Shown one piece after another: positions 35,366 through 44,701 of a stretch of DNA of 64,000 nucleotides. Made by a program: the position numbers and the translations under genes. Below the pieces are notes generated by a model, which was not told the origin of the DNA, did no database searches, and saw only the letters and a program-made list of their open reading frames with translations. This stretch comes from Enterococcus sp. ZJ1622 (GTDB lineage: Bacteria; Bacillota; Bacilli; Lactobacillales; Enterococcaceae): contig NZ_JAAKDW010000008.1 in NCBI RefSeq assembly GCF_011038845.1, forward strand, positions 112,907 to 176,906. The letters are read 5' to 3'. The first letter of the stretch is position 1. Each line of letters opens with the position of its first letter.

Positions 35366-37111
35366 ATGCTTTTGAAGAAAAAAAATTCTTCGGGAAAACC
35401 TAAACGCGACCTCACAAAAATGACGACCCCTCATACGTACGTCATTATTTTTGGAGTCGTGGTTTTAGCATGGCTGTTGACGTTCATCGTCCCAGCTGGG
35501 AAATTCAGCACGCAAGATATCGAATATAAGGATGCGAATGGAGAGACGAGCACGCGTACGGTATTGCGGCAAGATTCTTTTCGTTATGCATATGAGTTAG
35601 ATAAATCTTATGTATTCGATCAATTAGAAGAGCTTCAAGACAATCCAACGGAAAGAGAAAAATTAGATGTACCGGAAAAAGGATTGGAAGAAGTTATCGC
35701 CGATGGGGAAAAAAATCTGACGCAGGAGAAATTAGATGAGATTTCTTTGACGGATGATGTCCTTTACGACCATTACGGTGAGAATATTTATGATACATCG
35801 AAGAAATTGCATAAAACAGCCAAAGTTTGGGGAACAGATGATTTTGGTGGATTCGGGTTCTTGAATTTCGTGTTCGAGGGATTGGTTTCTGGTGACAAAT
35901 ACGGATCGGCTGTAGGGATTGCCGCACTTATTTTAGTGGTAGGTGGTGCATTTGGTATCATTATGCGTACCGGAGCAATAGATGCAGGGATCTATGCATT
36001 CATCAGTAAGACTCGCGGACTTGAACGTTTAGCTTTGCCCTTATTATTCTTTGCTTTTTCATTTGGTGGTGCCACATTCGGAATGGCAGAAGAAGTCATT
36101 CCATTTTCGATGGTCATGGTGCCGTTCGTTATCGCTTTGGGTTATGATTCCATTGTCGCAGTCACTGTGACCTATGTGGCTTCACAAGTCGGGAATGCGA
36201 CATCCTGGATGAGCCCGTTCAGTGTGGCAGTGGCTCAAGGGATCGCCGGCATCCCCGTCTTGTCAGGGGCTACTTTCCGTTTGATCATGTGGGTGGTTGT
36301 CACCGCGCTTTCTGCCGGCTATTTGATGTTTTACGGCGAGAAAGTGCGGAAAAATCCGGAAAGCTCTTTGACCTACAAGTCGGATGATTATTTCCGTAAT
36401 CATCTGAAGAAGACGAGCGATGAGCAAAAGGCATTCACTTTAGGGCACAAGCTGATTTTGGCTGAAATGCTGATCGTACTGATCTGGATCGTTTGGGGAG
36501 TGACGCAAAAAGGATATTATATTCCAGAAATCGCTTCTCAGTTCTTCGTCATGGGGCTTGCTGCCGGAATTATCGCAGTCATCTTCAAACTTGATGGCAT
36601 GAAAATCAACGATATCGCTTCTTCCTTCCAGTCGGGAGCAGCAGATTTGGCTGGAACGGCAATCGTTGTCGGGATGGCAAAAGGGATCTTGCTTGTTTTA
36701 GGTGGTTCAGATGCGTCGGTACCATCCGCATTGAATACGATCCTTCATGGAATCGGTACTGCTTTGACAGGAGTTCCGGCGGTTATTGGTGCCTGGGCGA
36801 TGTATGTATTCCAAAGCTTGTTCAATCTGGTCGTTACATCAAATTCCGGACAAGCTGCATTGACGATGCCGATCATGGCACCATTGGCAGATTTAGTTGG
36901 TGTTTCAAGACAGGTGGCTGTATTAGCTTATCAGCTTGGTTCAGGATTCATGGACGCATTCACCCCTGTTTCTGCAAGTCTGATCGGTGTACTTGGCGTG
37001 GCTCGTATCGAGTGGGCGAAATGGGCTCGTTTCCAAATAAAAATGCAGGGATTCTTTTTTATCTTAGGAACGATCTTTATCATGATTGCCATTGCGATCG
37101 GCTTACAATAA
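35366..37111 (+). CDS. yfcC: YfcC-family membrane transporter
   Basis: 581 residues. One N-terminal helix is followed by an unusually acidic and basic extracytoplasmic stretch (about residues 50-155), then ten or more helices with the YfcC/DcuC-type motifs GGAFGIIMRTGAIDAGIYA, FGGATFGMAEEVIPFSMVMV and SNSGQAALTMPIMAPLADL. The family is thought to carry amino acids, peptides or dicarboxylates. The next gene encodes isoaspartyl dipeptidase, so uptake of isoaspartyl dipeptides or export of a product is plausible (inference). The frame starts at 35315, but AAAGGAAG precedes the ATG at 35366. Confidence 0.8.
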   Translation: MLLKKKNSSGKPKRDLTKMTTPHTYVIIFGVVVLAWLLTFIVPAGKFSTQDIEYKDANGETSTRTVLRQDSFRYAYELDKSYVFDQLEELQDNPTEREKLDVPEKGLEEVIADGEKNLTQEKLDEISLTDDVLYDHYGENIYDTSKKLHKTAKVWGTDDFGGFGFLNFVFEGLVSGDKYGSAVGIAALILVVGGAFGIIMRTGAIDAGIYAFISKTRGLERLALPLLFFAFSFGGATFGMAEEVIPFSMVMVPFVIALGYDSIVAVTVTYVASQVGNATSWMSPFSVAVAQGIAGIPVLSGATFRLIMWVVVTALSAGYLMFYGEKVRKNPESSLTYKSDDYFRNHLKKTSDEQKAFTLGHKLILAEMLIVLIWIVWGVTQKGYYIPEIASQFFVMGLAAGIIAVIFKLDGMKINDIASSFQSGAADLAGTAIVVGMAKGILLVLGGSDASVPSALNTILHGIGTALTGVPAVIGAWAMYVFQSLFNLVVTSNSGQAALTMPIMAPLADLVGVSRQVAVLAYQLGSGFMDAFTPVSASLIGVLGVARIEWAKWARFQIKMQGFFFILGTIFIMIAIAIGLQ

Positions 37112-37144
37112 ATTGATCATAAAAAAACTGCTTGGACAGTTTGA

Positions 37145-37184
37145 AAAAAAGCAGCTGTGCCGGAACAATGGCACAGCTTTTTTC
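37145..37184 (+). terminator. Intra-operon hairpin between yfcC and iadA
   Basis: AGCTGTGCC pairs with GGCACAGCT around 8 bases, followed by six T. It lies 20 bases before the iadA start, so it would reduce iadA expression relative to yfcC or separate the two units. Confidence 0.75.
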
Positions 37185-37203
37185 AAAAGAAAGAGGGAAA
37201 AAG

Positions 37204-38388
37204 ATGAAAATCATTCGTCAAATCGAAGTATATGCACCAGATTATTTAGGAAAAATGGACGTATTGCTTGCTGGAGGGAAAATCATCGCTTTAGAAGAGC
37301 AGCTGTCAGGAGGATATGGAGAAGTTGAAGTAGAGGAGCTGTCAGGTGAAGGCAAAATCTTGACTCCAGGTTTCATCGACTGCCATTTCCATATCTTAGG
37401 CGGTGGCGGAGAAGGCGGCTATCAGAACCGTACGCCGGAAGTCACGCTGAGTCAGTTGACGACAGCTGGCGTAACGACAGTCGTGGGGTGCCTAGGCACA
37501 GACGGAGAAGGACGAGACATGACCGCTTTGATCAGCAAAGCAAAAGGGCTTGAAGCAGAAGGGATCTCTACTTACATTTATGAAGGTTCTTATCGACTGC
37601 CTGTAAAGACTGTAACAGATTCGATCATCAAAGATTTCTTGACGATCGATAAAATCATCGGAATCGGTGAAATCGCGATCTCGGATCATCGGTCTTCTCA
37701 GCCAAGCTTTGAAGAATTCGCACGGGCAGTAGCTGATGCTCGCGTAGGCGGAATGTTATCAGGAAAAGCAGGGATCGTGAATGTCCATCTGGGCGGAGGA
37801 AAGAGAAAACTGGAATTACTGATGCGGATCATCGAAGAAACAGAAATACCGATCACACAGTTCTTGCCGACTCACGCCAATCGAACAGCTGAATTGTTCG
37901 AAGCTTGTATTGAATTTGCTAAAAAAGGTGGTACGATCGACTTCACAGCAAGCGAAGATCCGGATTTCTGGGAAAAGACAGATGGCGAAGTTCGTTTCAG
38001 CAAAGCACTGAAGCGATTGATCGAAGAAGGAATCTCTCTTGATAATTTCACTATGACTTCTGATGGCCAAGGAAGCTTGCCCTATTTTGACGAGAACAAT
38101 CAGTTTATCGGATTAGGCGTAGGCAGCGCCAAAGCATTGCTTGTGGGAATCAAGGAAGCGGTCCAAAAAGAAAACATTCCTTTAGAGATCGCGCTTCGGG
38201 CTGTCACTTGCAATCCGGCACGCATATTGAAACTGGAACAAAAAGGAACAGTCAAAGTCGGAAATGACGCGGATCTGTGCATCCTTGACAAAGACACATT
38301 GGCTATCGATACAGTGATTGCTAAGGGTCAGATAATGGTTCAAGAAAAAGAAATAAAGACTTGGGGAACCTTCGAACGCACAATTTGA
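37204..38388 (+). CDS. iadA: Beta-aspartyl (isoaspartyl) dipeptidase
   Basis: 394 residues, amidohydrolase superfamily. Removes N-terminal isoaspartate from dipeptides that come from damaged proteins. Metal ligands: DCHFHILGGGGEGG (HxH), His of NVHLGGGKRK, His of FLPTHANRT, and Asp of MTSDGQGSLP, as in IadA. The frame is open from 37132 across the preceding hairpin; the ATG at 37204 after AGAGGGAAAAAG gives the standard N-terminus. It pairs with the transporter yfcC upstream. Confidence 0.92.
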   Translation: MKIIRQIEVYAPDYLGKMDVLLAGGKIIALEEQLSGGYGEVEVEELSGEGKILTPGFIDCHFHILGGGGEGGYQNRTPEVTLSQLTTAGVTTVVGCLGTDGEGRDMTALISKAKGLEAEGISTYIYEGSYRLPVKTVTDSIIKDFLTIDKIIGIGEIAISDHRSSQPSFEEFARAVADARVGGMLSGKAGIVNVHLGGGKRKLELLMRIIEETEIPITQFLPTHANRTAELFEACIEFAKKGGTIDFTASEDPDFWEKTDGEVRFSKALKRLIEEGISLDNFTMTSDGQGSLPYFDENNQFIGLGVGSAKALLVGIKEAVQKENIPLEIALRAVTCNPARILKLEQKGTVKVGNDADLCILDKDTLAIDTVIAKGQIMVQEKEIKTWGTFERTI

Positions 38389-38482
38389 TCAAACGTTTTC
38401 TTGAAAGGAGCGTTCTATTTGTCTGTTTATTGAGATGATGTTAACCTGATAATAGTTAGACAAACAAAATAAGGGAGGAAGT

Positions 38483-38710
38483 ATGATGGCAGATTTAAAA
38501 GGACGTTCCGAAGACATGAAAGACAAAGTAGTAGGCGAAGGCAAAAAAGCTTACGGGAAAGCAACAGATGACAAGAGCAAAGAAACAGAAGGAAAAGCAC
38601 AATCACTAGGTGCAGACGTCAAAGAAAAAGCGCGTGATCTTGGTGATGACATGAAAAAAGGCTTTGAAGATGTCAAAGAAAAATTCTCTCGAAAAGACGA
38701 TAAAAAATAA
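38483..38710 (+). CDS. CsbD-family stress protein
   Basis: 75 residues, hydrophilic and highly charged, with the CsbD pattern of repeated Lys/Asp/Gly amphipathic segments ([36 protein letters not shown]). CsbD-like proteins are abundant general-stress proteins of unknown biochemical role. GGGAGG lies 6-7 bases before the ATG at 38483, with a second ATG at 38486. Single gene ended by a strong terminator. Confidence 0.9.
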   Translation: MMADLKGRSEDMKDKVVGEGKKAYGKATDDKSKETEGKAQSLGADVKEKARDLGDDMKKGFEDVKEKFSRKDDKK

Positions 38711-38716
38711 AAAATG

Positions 38717-38754
38717 GCAGAAACACCGTTTATCTGGTGTTTCTGCTTTTTTTT
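38717..38754. terminator. Terminator csbD / ABC pair
   Basis: GCAGAAACACC and GGTGTTTCTGC form an 11-bp stem around 8 bases followed by eight T; the minus side is A-rich, so it may serve both convergent units. Confidence 0.88.
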
Positions 38755-39415
38755 AACCATCGAGTCTTTCAAACTTTTTATTTTTCAGTTCAAAGATTTC
38801 ATCACAACGTCTGGCTACGTCCATTTCATGGGTAACGATAATGATACAGCGATTTTGTTCATGTGCGATCTCTTGGAAAAAATGAACGATATCTTGTGAA
38901 GTCGCTTCATCGAGATTTCCTGTTGGTTCATCTGCAACGATCAATTGATGCTCACAGCAGATGGCTCGTACGATCGCGACACGCTGCTGCTGTCCGCCTG
39001 AAAGTTTCGTCACTGGTTTTTTGACCAAGGCCTCATCGATTCCGACACGTGCCAGTCGATCCAAGGCGACCTGCCGGTAATTTGACTGTTTCGTTTTTGT
39101 GATCTCCATTGCTGTCAAGACATTATCGAGAGCGGACAAATAAGGTAATAGATTATAGGCTTGGAAGATGATCGAGACATCATTTTTTCGATAATTTCTC
39201 AAACCTATTTTAGAAAGTGGCTGTTCTTCATAATAAATCGTTCCTTCTTTTGGGGTGTCAAGGCCAGCGATTAGCGACAAAAATGTTGTTTTTCCCGAAC
39301 CACTCGCTCCTAAAATAGCATACATTTTTCCAGCTTCAAAATTCAGGTCCACCTCCTGATAAAGCGCATCTTGCGGTTCCTGATACCAAAATCCTAAATT
39401 TTCTGTTCGTAGCAT
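38753..39415 (-). CDS. MacB-type ABC transporter ATPase
   Basis: 220 residues, ABC ATPase with Walker A GASGSGKTT, Q-loop IIFQAYNLLPYLSALDNV, signature LSGGQQQRVAIVRA, Walker B LIVADEPTGNLD and switch IIIVTHEMD. This is the LolD/MacB class that powers FtsX-like permeases. AAAGGAGG lies 7 bases before the ATG. It follows its permease gene by 12 bases in the same operon. Likely role: mechanotransmission, antimicrobial-peptide resistance or lipoprotein handling; the sequence does not say which. Confidence 0.88.
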   Translation of the reverse strand: MLRTENLGFWYQEPQDALYQEVDLNFEAGKMYAILGASGSGKTTFLSLIAGLDTPKEGTIYYEEQPLSKIGLRNYRKNDVSIIFQAYNLLPYLSALDNVLTAMEITKTKQSNYRQVALDRLARVGIDEALVKKPVTKLSGGQQQRVAIVRAICCEHQLIVADEPTGNLDEATSQDIVHFFQEIAHEQNRCIIIVTHEMDVARRCDEIFELKNKKFERLDG

Positions 39416-39427
39416 CGAATGCCTCCT

Positions 39428-40939
39428 TTAATTCAATAAAATTTTTCTTGGATTCAATCTCAAAATGCCAATAGATGCTAAGAAGACTGAAAGCAAGCTG
39501 ATACCAAATGCCATCCCGGCTAATAATCCAAGCTGAGCAGGCTGTACATTGATTTTCAATTCGCTGACTTTGTCAGAAATAGTGAACGGATTGATGTTTT
39601 CGCCTTTTTGTCCGCTAGGTGATTGGTTGCCGCCAGCCATCTGTTTTCCGCCAGGTATTTGTCCCTGGCTGGGCGTTTCTTGATTTTGAGCCGCTGTTTC
39701 TGTTTGCTGATCCAGCAGTTGTTGCCCCACCGCATTAGCCACGACATTCCCGCTGAAAGAAGCGATACCCAATGCGAAGATCATACAAAGAGCGACTTCT
39801 GTAAACAATTGCAGGATGATTTTACTCCTTGACTCGCCTAATGAAAGTAAAACACCCAATTCATGCCGGCGTTCTCGGATCGTGATCATGATGATCAAGG
39901 TCAAAATGATGATACCGGCTACTGCTACGAGCAAGACGACATTTTTAGAAAAACTAGCAACATTGTTCAAAGGTTCCAGCATGGATTGATACATGGCATC
40001 ATTCGACTGCAGACTGAAAGTATCTGTATCGATCAGCTTTTCTGCCTCTGCAGTAAATGAAGACATCTTGTCTGGATCAGCTAACGTATAAACTGCTGAG
40101 TCAATGGTCTCGTCATCAGAAGTGCCATTCAATTCATTAGCAAAGGTATAAGAAGTGTATAAGGTATTCGAGGGATTCATGAAATTGAATCGCATGCCCA
40201 TACTGCTACTTGATTCACTTGATTCGTAAATCCCTTTTATGGTCATTTCATAAGTCGTATCCTCATCTTCAGAACTTGTGATCGTGAAGGTATCGCCAAC
40301 AGCTAAGTCGTTTGCTTTTGCCAATGTAGCATCGATCACGACATTGTTCGTTGTTTTATCACTAGCATCGATTCCTTTGCCCTCAGTGATTTTTGCTGTG
40401 CCGTCCGTAAAGCTGCTGGTTTGTGCAGTAGCCGAAACACCGCTGATCTGAAAATCGGCTTGAGTCATCGGTTTCCTGCTATCCATAGTGCCAGCTGGCT
40501 GATCGCTTTCTTCGGTTCCAGTGCTGTCTGAAGAATCTGATGTTTCGGAACTGGAAATCGGAGTGATCCCGCTTTTAGCCATAGCTGATGCAGAACTTTC
40601 AAAAGAATAGCTTTTGACATTTGCTAAGGAAGCAATTTTTTCTGCATCGCTTATTGAGACTGGTGTCAGTGAAAAGCTCCCCGGATCCGGCCGTTCGGTA
40701 GATGTCGTGCCCTCTGAAGCATCTCCTTCCTGTTTTTTAAAAGAAGCTTCCCGATTGGCACTTAAAGTCACTGTGGCACCAGCCTCTTTTTTTGCCTGAG
40801 CTGCTGCCTGTTCAGCAGCACTTCGTATAGTGAGCCCAGCAAGCACAAAAATGAGGATTGCTGTAAAAACGGCAAACAGCAAGAACGAACGTCCCCATTT
40901 CGCTTTCGTGCTTTTCAACGCACGCTTTATAAAATTCAT
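39428..40939 (-). CDS. MacB/FtsX-type ABC transporter permease
   Basis: 503 residues. N-terminal helix (about 17-38), a large extracytoplasmic domain (about 45-330) rich in Ser, Thr, Asp and Glu with the MacB-PCD pattern, then three helices with the FtsX motif ITIRERRHELGVLLSLGESR. A low-complexity Gln/Gly/Pro insert (about 418-450) separates helices two and three, an uncommon feature. The ATG at 40948 abuts AGGAGGG; the one at 40939 has 9-base spacing and is preferred. First gene of a two-gene operon. Confidence 0.85.
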   Translation of the reverse strand: MNFIKRALKSTKAKWGRSFLLFAVFTAILIFVLAGLTIRSAAEQAAAQAKKEAGATVTLSANREASFKKQEGDASEGTTSTERPDPGSFSLTPVSISDAEKIASLANVKSYSFESSASAMAKSGITPISSSETSDSSDSTGTEESDQPAGTMDSRKPMTQADFQISGVSATAQTSSFTDGTAKITEGKGIDASDKTTNNVVIDATLAKANDLAVGDTFTITSSEDEDTTYEMTIKGIYESSESSSSMGMRFNFMNPSNTLYTSYTFANELNGTSDDETIDSAVYTLADPDKMSSFTAEAEKLIDTDTFSLQSNDAMYQSMLEPLNNVASFSKNVVLLVAVAGIIILTLIIMITIRERRHELGVLLSLGESRSKIILQLFTEVALCMIFALGIASFSGNVVANAVGQQLLDQQTETAAQNQETPSQGQIPGGKQMAGGNQSPSGQKGENINPFTISDKVSELKINVQPAQLGLLAGMAFGISLLSVFLASIGILRLNPRKILLN

Positions 40940-41448
40940 CTGTTGCATCCCTCCTAGTCAATGAAACAAAGGATAAGGCCTATAACTTAAAGCTAACTTA
41001 AAAATATTACTTTCTAAGTCACTTAGGCGTCCGATCTATCTTGTATAAAATCGAGCTATAGTTATTGTGGAAAATGTGGTAGAATGGAAGAAGTATGTTT
41101 CTGATCGGTGATGAAGAATCAAATACGCACAGTTTCAACAAGGAGCTGCTGTCGTATCGCTCAAAAAAGCGCTGATACTAGCGATTTGTTTATTTTGTTG
41201 TATAATAATGAAGAACAGCCAATTGGGAATTTTATCCGATCCGGCTCTAGTGTTGGCAAAAAGATTCGGCCTGCATGCCTTGTTCGAAGGAAAAAAGTAA
41301 AGACAAGGGCAGCATTTGAACCGTGTTCCTCATTTTTTGCTGTGATAGATAAAAATAGGACAACTGTTTATTGGCTCGAATCATATAGTTAGTGAAAGAA
41401 GAGAATCGACGTTTTTAAACTTAAACGTCATAAGAAGAGGTGAAATTT
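40940..41448. other. Intergenic region before rnjB, probable long leader
   Basis: An extended -10 (TGGTAGAAT, 41078-41085) would give rnjB a leader of ~350 bases. A 94-codon frame (41108-41392) lacks a ribosome site and reads like noise; a 30-codon frame (41208-41300, LGILSDPALVLAKRFGLHAL) looks more protein-like, but also lacks one. GACGTTT...AAACGTC (41408-41430) forms a hairpin just before the rnjB ribosome site. Confidence 0.4.
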
Positions 41449-43128
41449 GTGAGTACCATTAAAATTATCCCATTAGGCGGCGTACGTGAAAATGGAAAAA
41501 ACATGTATATCGCAGAAGTGGGAGAGGATATTTTTATCTTAGATTGTGGTCTGAAATATCCGGAAAACGAGCTTTTAGGAATTGATGTCGTCATTCCTGA
41601 CTTTACGTATCTTGAAGAAAACATTGATCGTGTAGCCGGTGTCTTTTTGACCCATGGACACGCGGATGCGATCGGCGCATTGCCTTATCTGTTATCGAAA
41701 ATCACTGTGCCGGTATTCGGTACGGAATTGACGATCGAACTGGCAAAATTAAGTGTGAGCCGAAATGAGGCAGCAAAAGGGTTCAAAGATTTCCATGTAG
41801 TAGATGAACATACGGAGATCGATTTTGGTGAAACGATCGTCAGCTTCTTCCGCACGACGCATACGATCCCCGATTCTGTCGGGATCAATTTGAAAACCAA
41901 AGAAGGCAATATCGTCTACACAGGTGATTTCAAATTTGATCAGACAGCGATCCCGATGTACCATACGGACTATGCGCGTCTAGCAGAAATCGGAAAAGAA
42001 GGTGTTCTGGCATTATTAAGTGAATCAGCAAACGCAGAAAATGCGGTGCCGGTTGCTTCAGAATTACAGATCGCCGATGAAGTCTTCGATACGATCAAAT
42101 ACTGGGAAGGACGGATCATCGTCGCCTGTGTGGCAAGTAATCTGCAACGTGTTCAGCAAGTATTGGACGCTGCGGCAAAAGCGCAAAGAAAAGTCGTGCT
42201 GACAGGACAAGATTTTGAACGGATCATCCGAACAGCGATGCGTTTGGAAAAACTGCAGCTGCCTAGTGAGGATCTGTTAGTCACGTTGAAAGACATGAAA
42301 AATTATGATCCAGAAGAACTGATCATTTTAGAGACTGGACGGATGGGTGAGCCAATCAAGTCTTTACAAAAAATGGCAAACGGCACGCATCGGACGATCA
42401 AGATCGAAGAAGGGGACCTAGTGTATATCACTACGACACCAAGTATCGCGATGGAAACAATGGTCGCTAAGACAGAAGACATGATCTATCGGGCAGGTGG
42501 GTCCGTAAAACTGATCTCTGAGAACATGCGTGTCTCCGGTCATGCTAATCCACACGATCTCCAACTGATGCTTAATTTGATGAAACCTACTTACTTTATT
42601 CCTGTCCAAGGAGAATACCGTGAGCTAGCGGCACATGCGGATTTGGCGCATGCCGTCGGGATTCCTTACAAAAACATCTATATCACCGGGCGAGGAGATG
42701 TTTTAGAGTATAAGAACCAACGAATGAGTGTCGCTGGATCGATCAGTGCAGAAAACATCATGATCGACGGACTTGGTGTAGGAGATATCGGTAATATCGT
42801 TTTGAGAGATCGTAAAGTCTTATCAGAAGACGGGATTTTCGTTGCAGTAGTGACCATCAGCCGACGTGAGAAGAAAATCGTTTCGAAACCTCAAATCACT
42901 TCAAGAGGATTTGTCTATGTCAAAGCAAGTCGTGACCTGATGAAAGAAAGCAGTAATATGATCGAAGCAATCGTCGAAAAACATCTTGAAAGCAGCGACT
43001 TCGAATGGAGTAAGCTGAAACAAGATATTCGAGATCAATTAGGCCGTTATTTGTTTGAACAAACGAAACGCCGACCAGTGATCTTACCAGTTATCATGGA
43101 AGCAACACAAAGACGTGGGAAAAGGTAA
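41449..43128 (+). CDS. rnjB: Ribonuclease J2
   Basis: 559 residues: metallo-beta-lactamase/beta-CASP nuclease plus C-terminal domain. The metal motif that is HGHEDH in active RNase J1 is HGHADA here, so the last metal His is lost, as in other J2 subunits, which act mainly as partners of RNase J1. Other motifs (PENELLGIDVVIPD, TGDFKFD, SGHANPHDL, PVQGEYREL) are intact. The start is GTG at 41449 with AAGAGGTG six bases upstream; an in-frame GTG at 41440 lies inside the ribosome site. Ended by the hairpin at 43191. Confidence 0.9.
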   Translation: MSTIKIIPLGGVRENGKNMYIAEVGEDIFILDCGLKYPENELLGIDVVIPDFTYLEENIDRVAGVFLTHGHADAIGALPYLLSKITVPVFGTELTIELAKLSVSRNEAAKGFKDFHVVDEHTEIDFGETIVSFFRTTHTIPDSVGINLKTKEGNIVYTGDFKFDQTAIPMYHTDYARLAEIGKEGVLALLSESANAENAVPVASELQIADEVFDTIKYWEGRIIVACVASNLQRVQQVLDAAAKAQRKVVLTGQDFERIIRTAMRLEKLQLPSEDLLVTLKDMKNYDPEELIILETGRMGEPIKSLQKMANGTHRTIKIEEGDLVYITTTPSIAMETMVAKTEDMIYRAGGSVKLISENMRVSGHANPHDLQLMLNLMKPTYFIPVQGEYRELAAHADLAHAVGIPYKNIYITGRGDVLEYKNQRMSVAGSISAENIMIDGLGVGDIGNIVLRDRKVLSEDGIFVAVVTISRREKKIVSKPQITSRGFVYVKASRDLMKESSNMIEAIVEKHLESSDFEWSKLKQDIRDQLGRYLFEQTKRRPVILPVIMEATQRRGKR

Positions 43129-43190
43129 TCACGAAGGTTAAGAAAAACTGTTCTGCAAGGAGCAACAAAGTCATCATCCAAGAATATCTA

Positions 43191-43222
43191 AGAGACTAGG
43201 ACAGTACCCTAGTCTCTTTTTG
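43191..43222 (+). terminator. rnjB terminator
   Basis: AGAGACTAGG and CCCTAGTCTCT pair around 6 bases, followed by T5. Confidence 0.85.
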
Positions 43223-43312
43223 CTTGTTGGAATTTCACCAAAACAAATCATTTTCTGTCCATACGCATGTAGGCATATAATGAGCAGAACATGATTGATA
43301 GGAGAGAAGAAA

Positions 43313-43798
43313 ATGGAAAAAACAGCAGTAGAAAAATATCTGGATCAGCAAAACATCGCATATGATCCAATAAACTTTGGGGACATCGTCGAAGAAGCCT
43401 TTGAATCAGAGTTGAGAAAACGAAACATCGATCCAGAAATCGTCTGTAAGACATTAGTCCTTAAAGGCAACAAATCGGGCGTGATCGTGGCGTTGCTTCC
43501 TTTAATGAAGCATTTAGATTACAAAAAAACCAGAAAGATCACCAAAGACCGTAAAGTCGGCTTTCCTGGAATGGATTTTGTGATGGAACATACAGGATAT
43601 CCTCATGGAGCAAATACACCGATAGGGATCAAGATGCAGCATCCCAACTATATTTTTTTAGCGGATCAGTCGTTGGAAGAAATGAAAGAAATCGTCGTTT
43701 CTAGTGGAGAAATCGGACGGAGCATCAAGATTTCAGTCAAAGATCTGGAAGCAGTCGTCCAGATGCGATATGCGGATATCTTAATAGAGAACGCCTAG
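43313..43798 (+). CDS. YbaK/EbsC-family aminoacyl-tRNA deacylase
   Basis: 161 residues, one YbaK/ProX-like editing domain. Key features: KTLVLKGNKSGVIVALLPL, the Lys-rich KHLDYKKTRK and PHGANTPIGIKMQHP (the GxxxPxG loop region). Members clear mischarged Cys-tRNA-Pro or related species in trans. EbsC of E. faecalis is a related protein. AGGAGAG precedes the ATG at 43313; the ATG at 43295 lacks a site. Single gene. Confidence 0.88.
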   Translation: MEKTAVEKYLDQQNIAYDPINFGDIVEEAFESELRKRNIDPEIVCKTLVLKGNKSGVIVALLPLMKHLDYKKTRKITKDRKVGFPGMDFVMEHTGYPHGANTPIGIKMQHPNYIFLADQSLEEMKEIVVSSGEIGRSIKISVKDLEAVVQMRYADILIENA

Positions 43799-44013
43799 AA
43801 GCAAATCCTTTTAAATGATTCGTCCGTGAATAAAAATATATCTGCTTAGTACTTGGTGCAAGCTGTATTATCTGTTACAATTATCTCGTATATACTGTAC
43901 TATTATTTGGAGAAAATAAAATAGTGTCGGCTATTTTTTTCTTAAATTAATCAAGTTGGAATCGGTTTATTTTAGTAAAGATACAGCATGAAGAAAGTGT
44001 GAGGAGTGAAAAA

Positions 44014-44694
44014 ATGAAAATAACTTATCACGGACATTCTTGTCTAGCCCTTGAGATGGAAAACGGGCAGCGTGTCATCATCGATCCGTTTATCACAGGA
44101 AATCCAATGACGGACTTGGACGCTGAAGAAGTCGAAGCAGACTGGATATTGGTGACTCATGGACACAGCGATCATATAGGTGATATGATCCCTATCGCAA
44201 AAAACAACGATGCAACGATCATCAGTATCGTGGAAATTGCAGATTATGCGCAAAGCCGCGGAGTGAAAGCTTTTGGGATGAATATCGGCGGAAAGCACGA
44301 ATTTCCTTTCGGCACAGTGAAGTTTGTCCATGCACAGCATAGTTCAAGTTATGAAGTAGATGGAATCGTTCAGTACATGGGAGAACCAAGCGGGATCGTC
44401 CTGCAAGCAGATGGGAAGACGATTTATCATGCCGGAGATACAGCAGATTTTAGTGATCTGTCTTTATTGGCAGAACAGTTTTCTATCGATGTAGCCTTCT
44501 TACCGATTGGAGACAACTATACCATGGGGCCAAAAGACGCAGCTAGAGCAGCCAAACGGATCAAGGCAAAAAAAGTCGTACCGATCCATTACAATACGTT
44601 CCCTGTGATCGAGCAGGATCCGCAAACATTCATTGAACGATTGAGTGGCAGTGAAGGAAAAATAATGAGCGTTTCTGAAACGCTGGAAGTGTAG
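44014..44694 (+). CDS. Metal-dependent hydrolase, UPF0173 family
   Basis: 226 residues, metallo-beta-lactamase fold. Motifs: TYHGHSCLALE, DPFITGNPMTD, VTHGHSDHIGDM (HxHxDH), HAGDTADF and PIHYNTFP. This is the YtkL/UPF0173 family; substrate unknown. GAGGAG lies 8 bases before the ATG at 44014. It is first of a three-gene set with the CBS-HTH protein (7 bases downstream) and nrnA, the same order as ytkL-ytoI-nrnA in B. subtilis. Confidence 0.92.
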   Translation: MKITYHGHSCLALEMENGQRVIIDPFITGNPMTDLDAEEVEADWILVTHGHSDHIGDMIPIAKNNDATIISIVEIADYAQSRGVKAFGMNIGGKHEFPFGTVKFVHAQHSSSYEVDGIVQYMGEPSGIVLQADGKTIYHAGDTADFSDLSLLAEQFSIDVAFLPIGDNYTMGPKDAARAAKRIKAKKVVPIHYNTFPVIEQDPQTFIERLSGSEGKIMSVSETLEV

Positions 44695-44701
44695 GGGAAA
44701 A

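Noticed and set aside
41108..41392. 94-codon frame before rnjB, considered as rpoY, which often precedes an RNase J gene
   Set aside because: No similarity to the short epsilon-subunit sequence, Cys- and Arg-rich noise composition, and no ribosome site.
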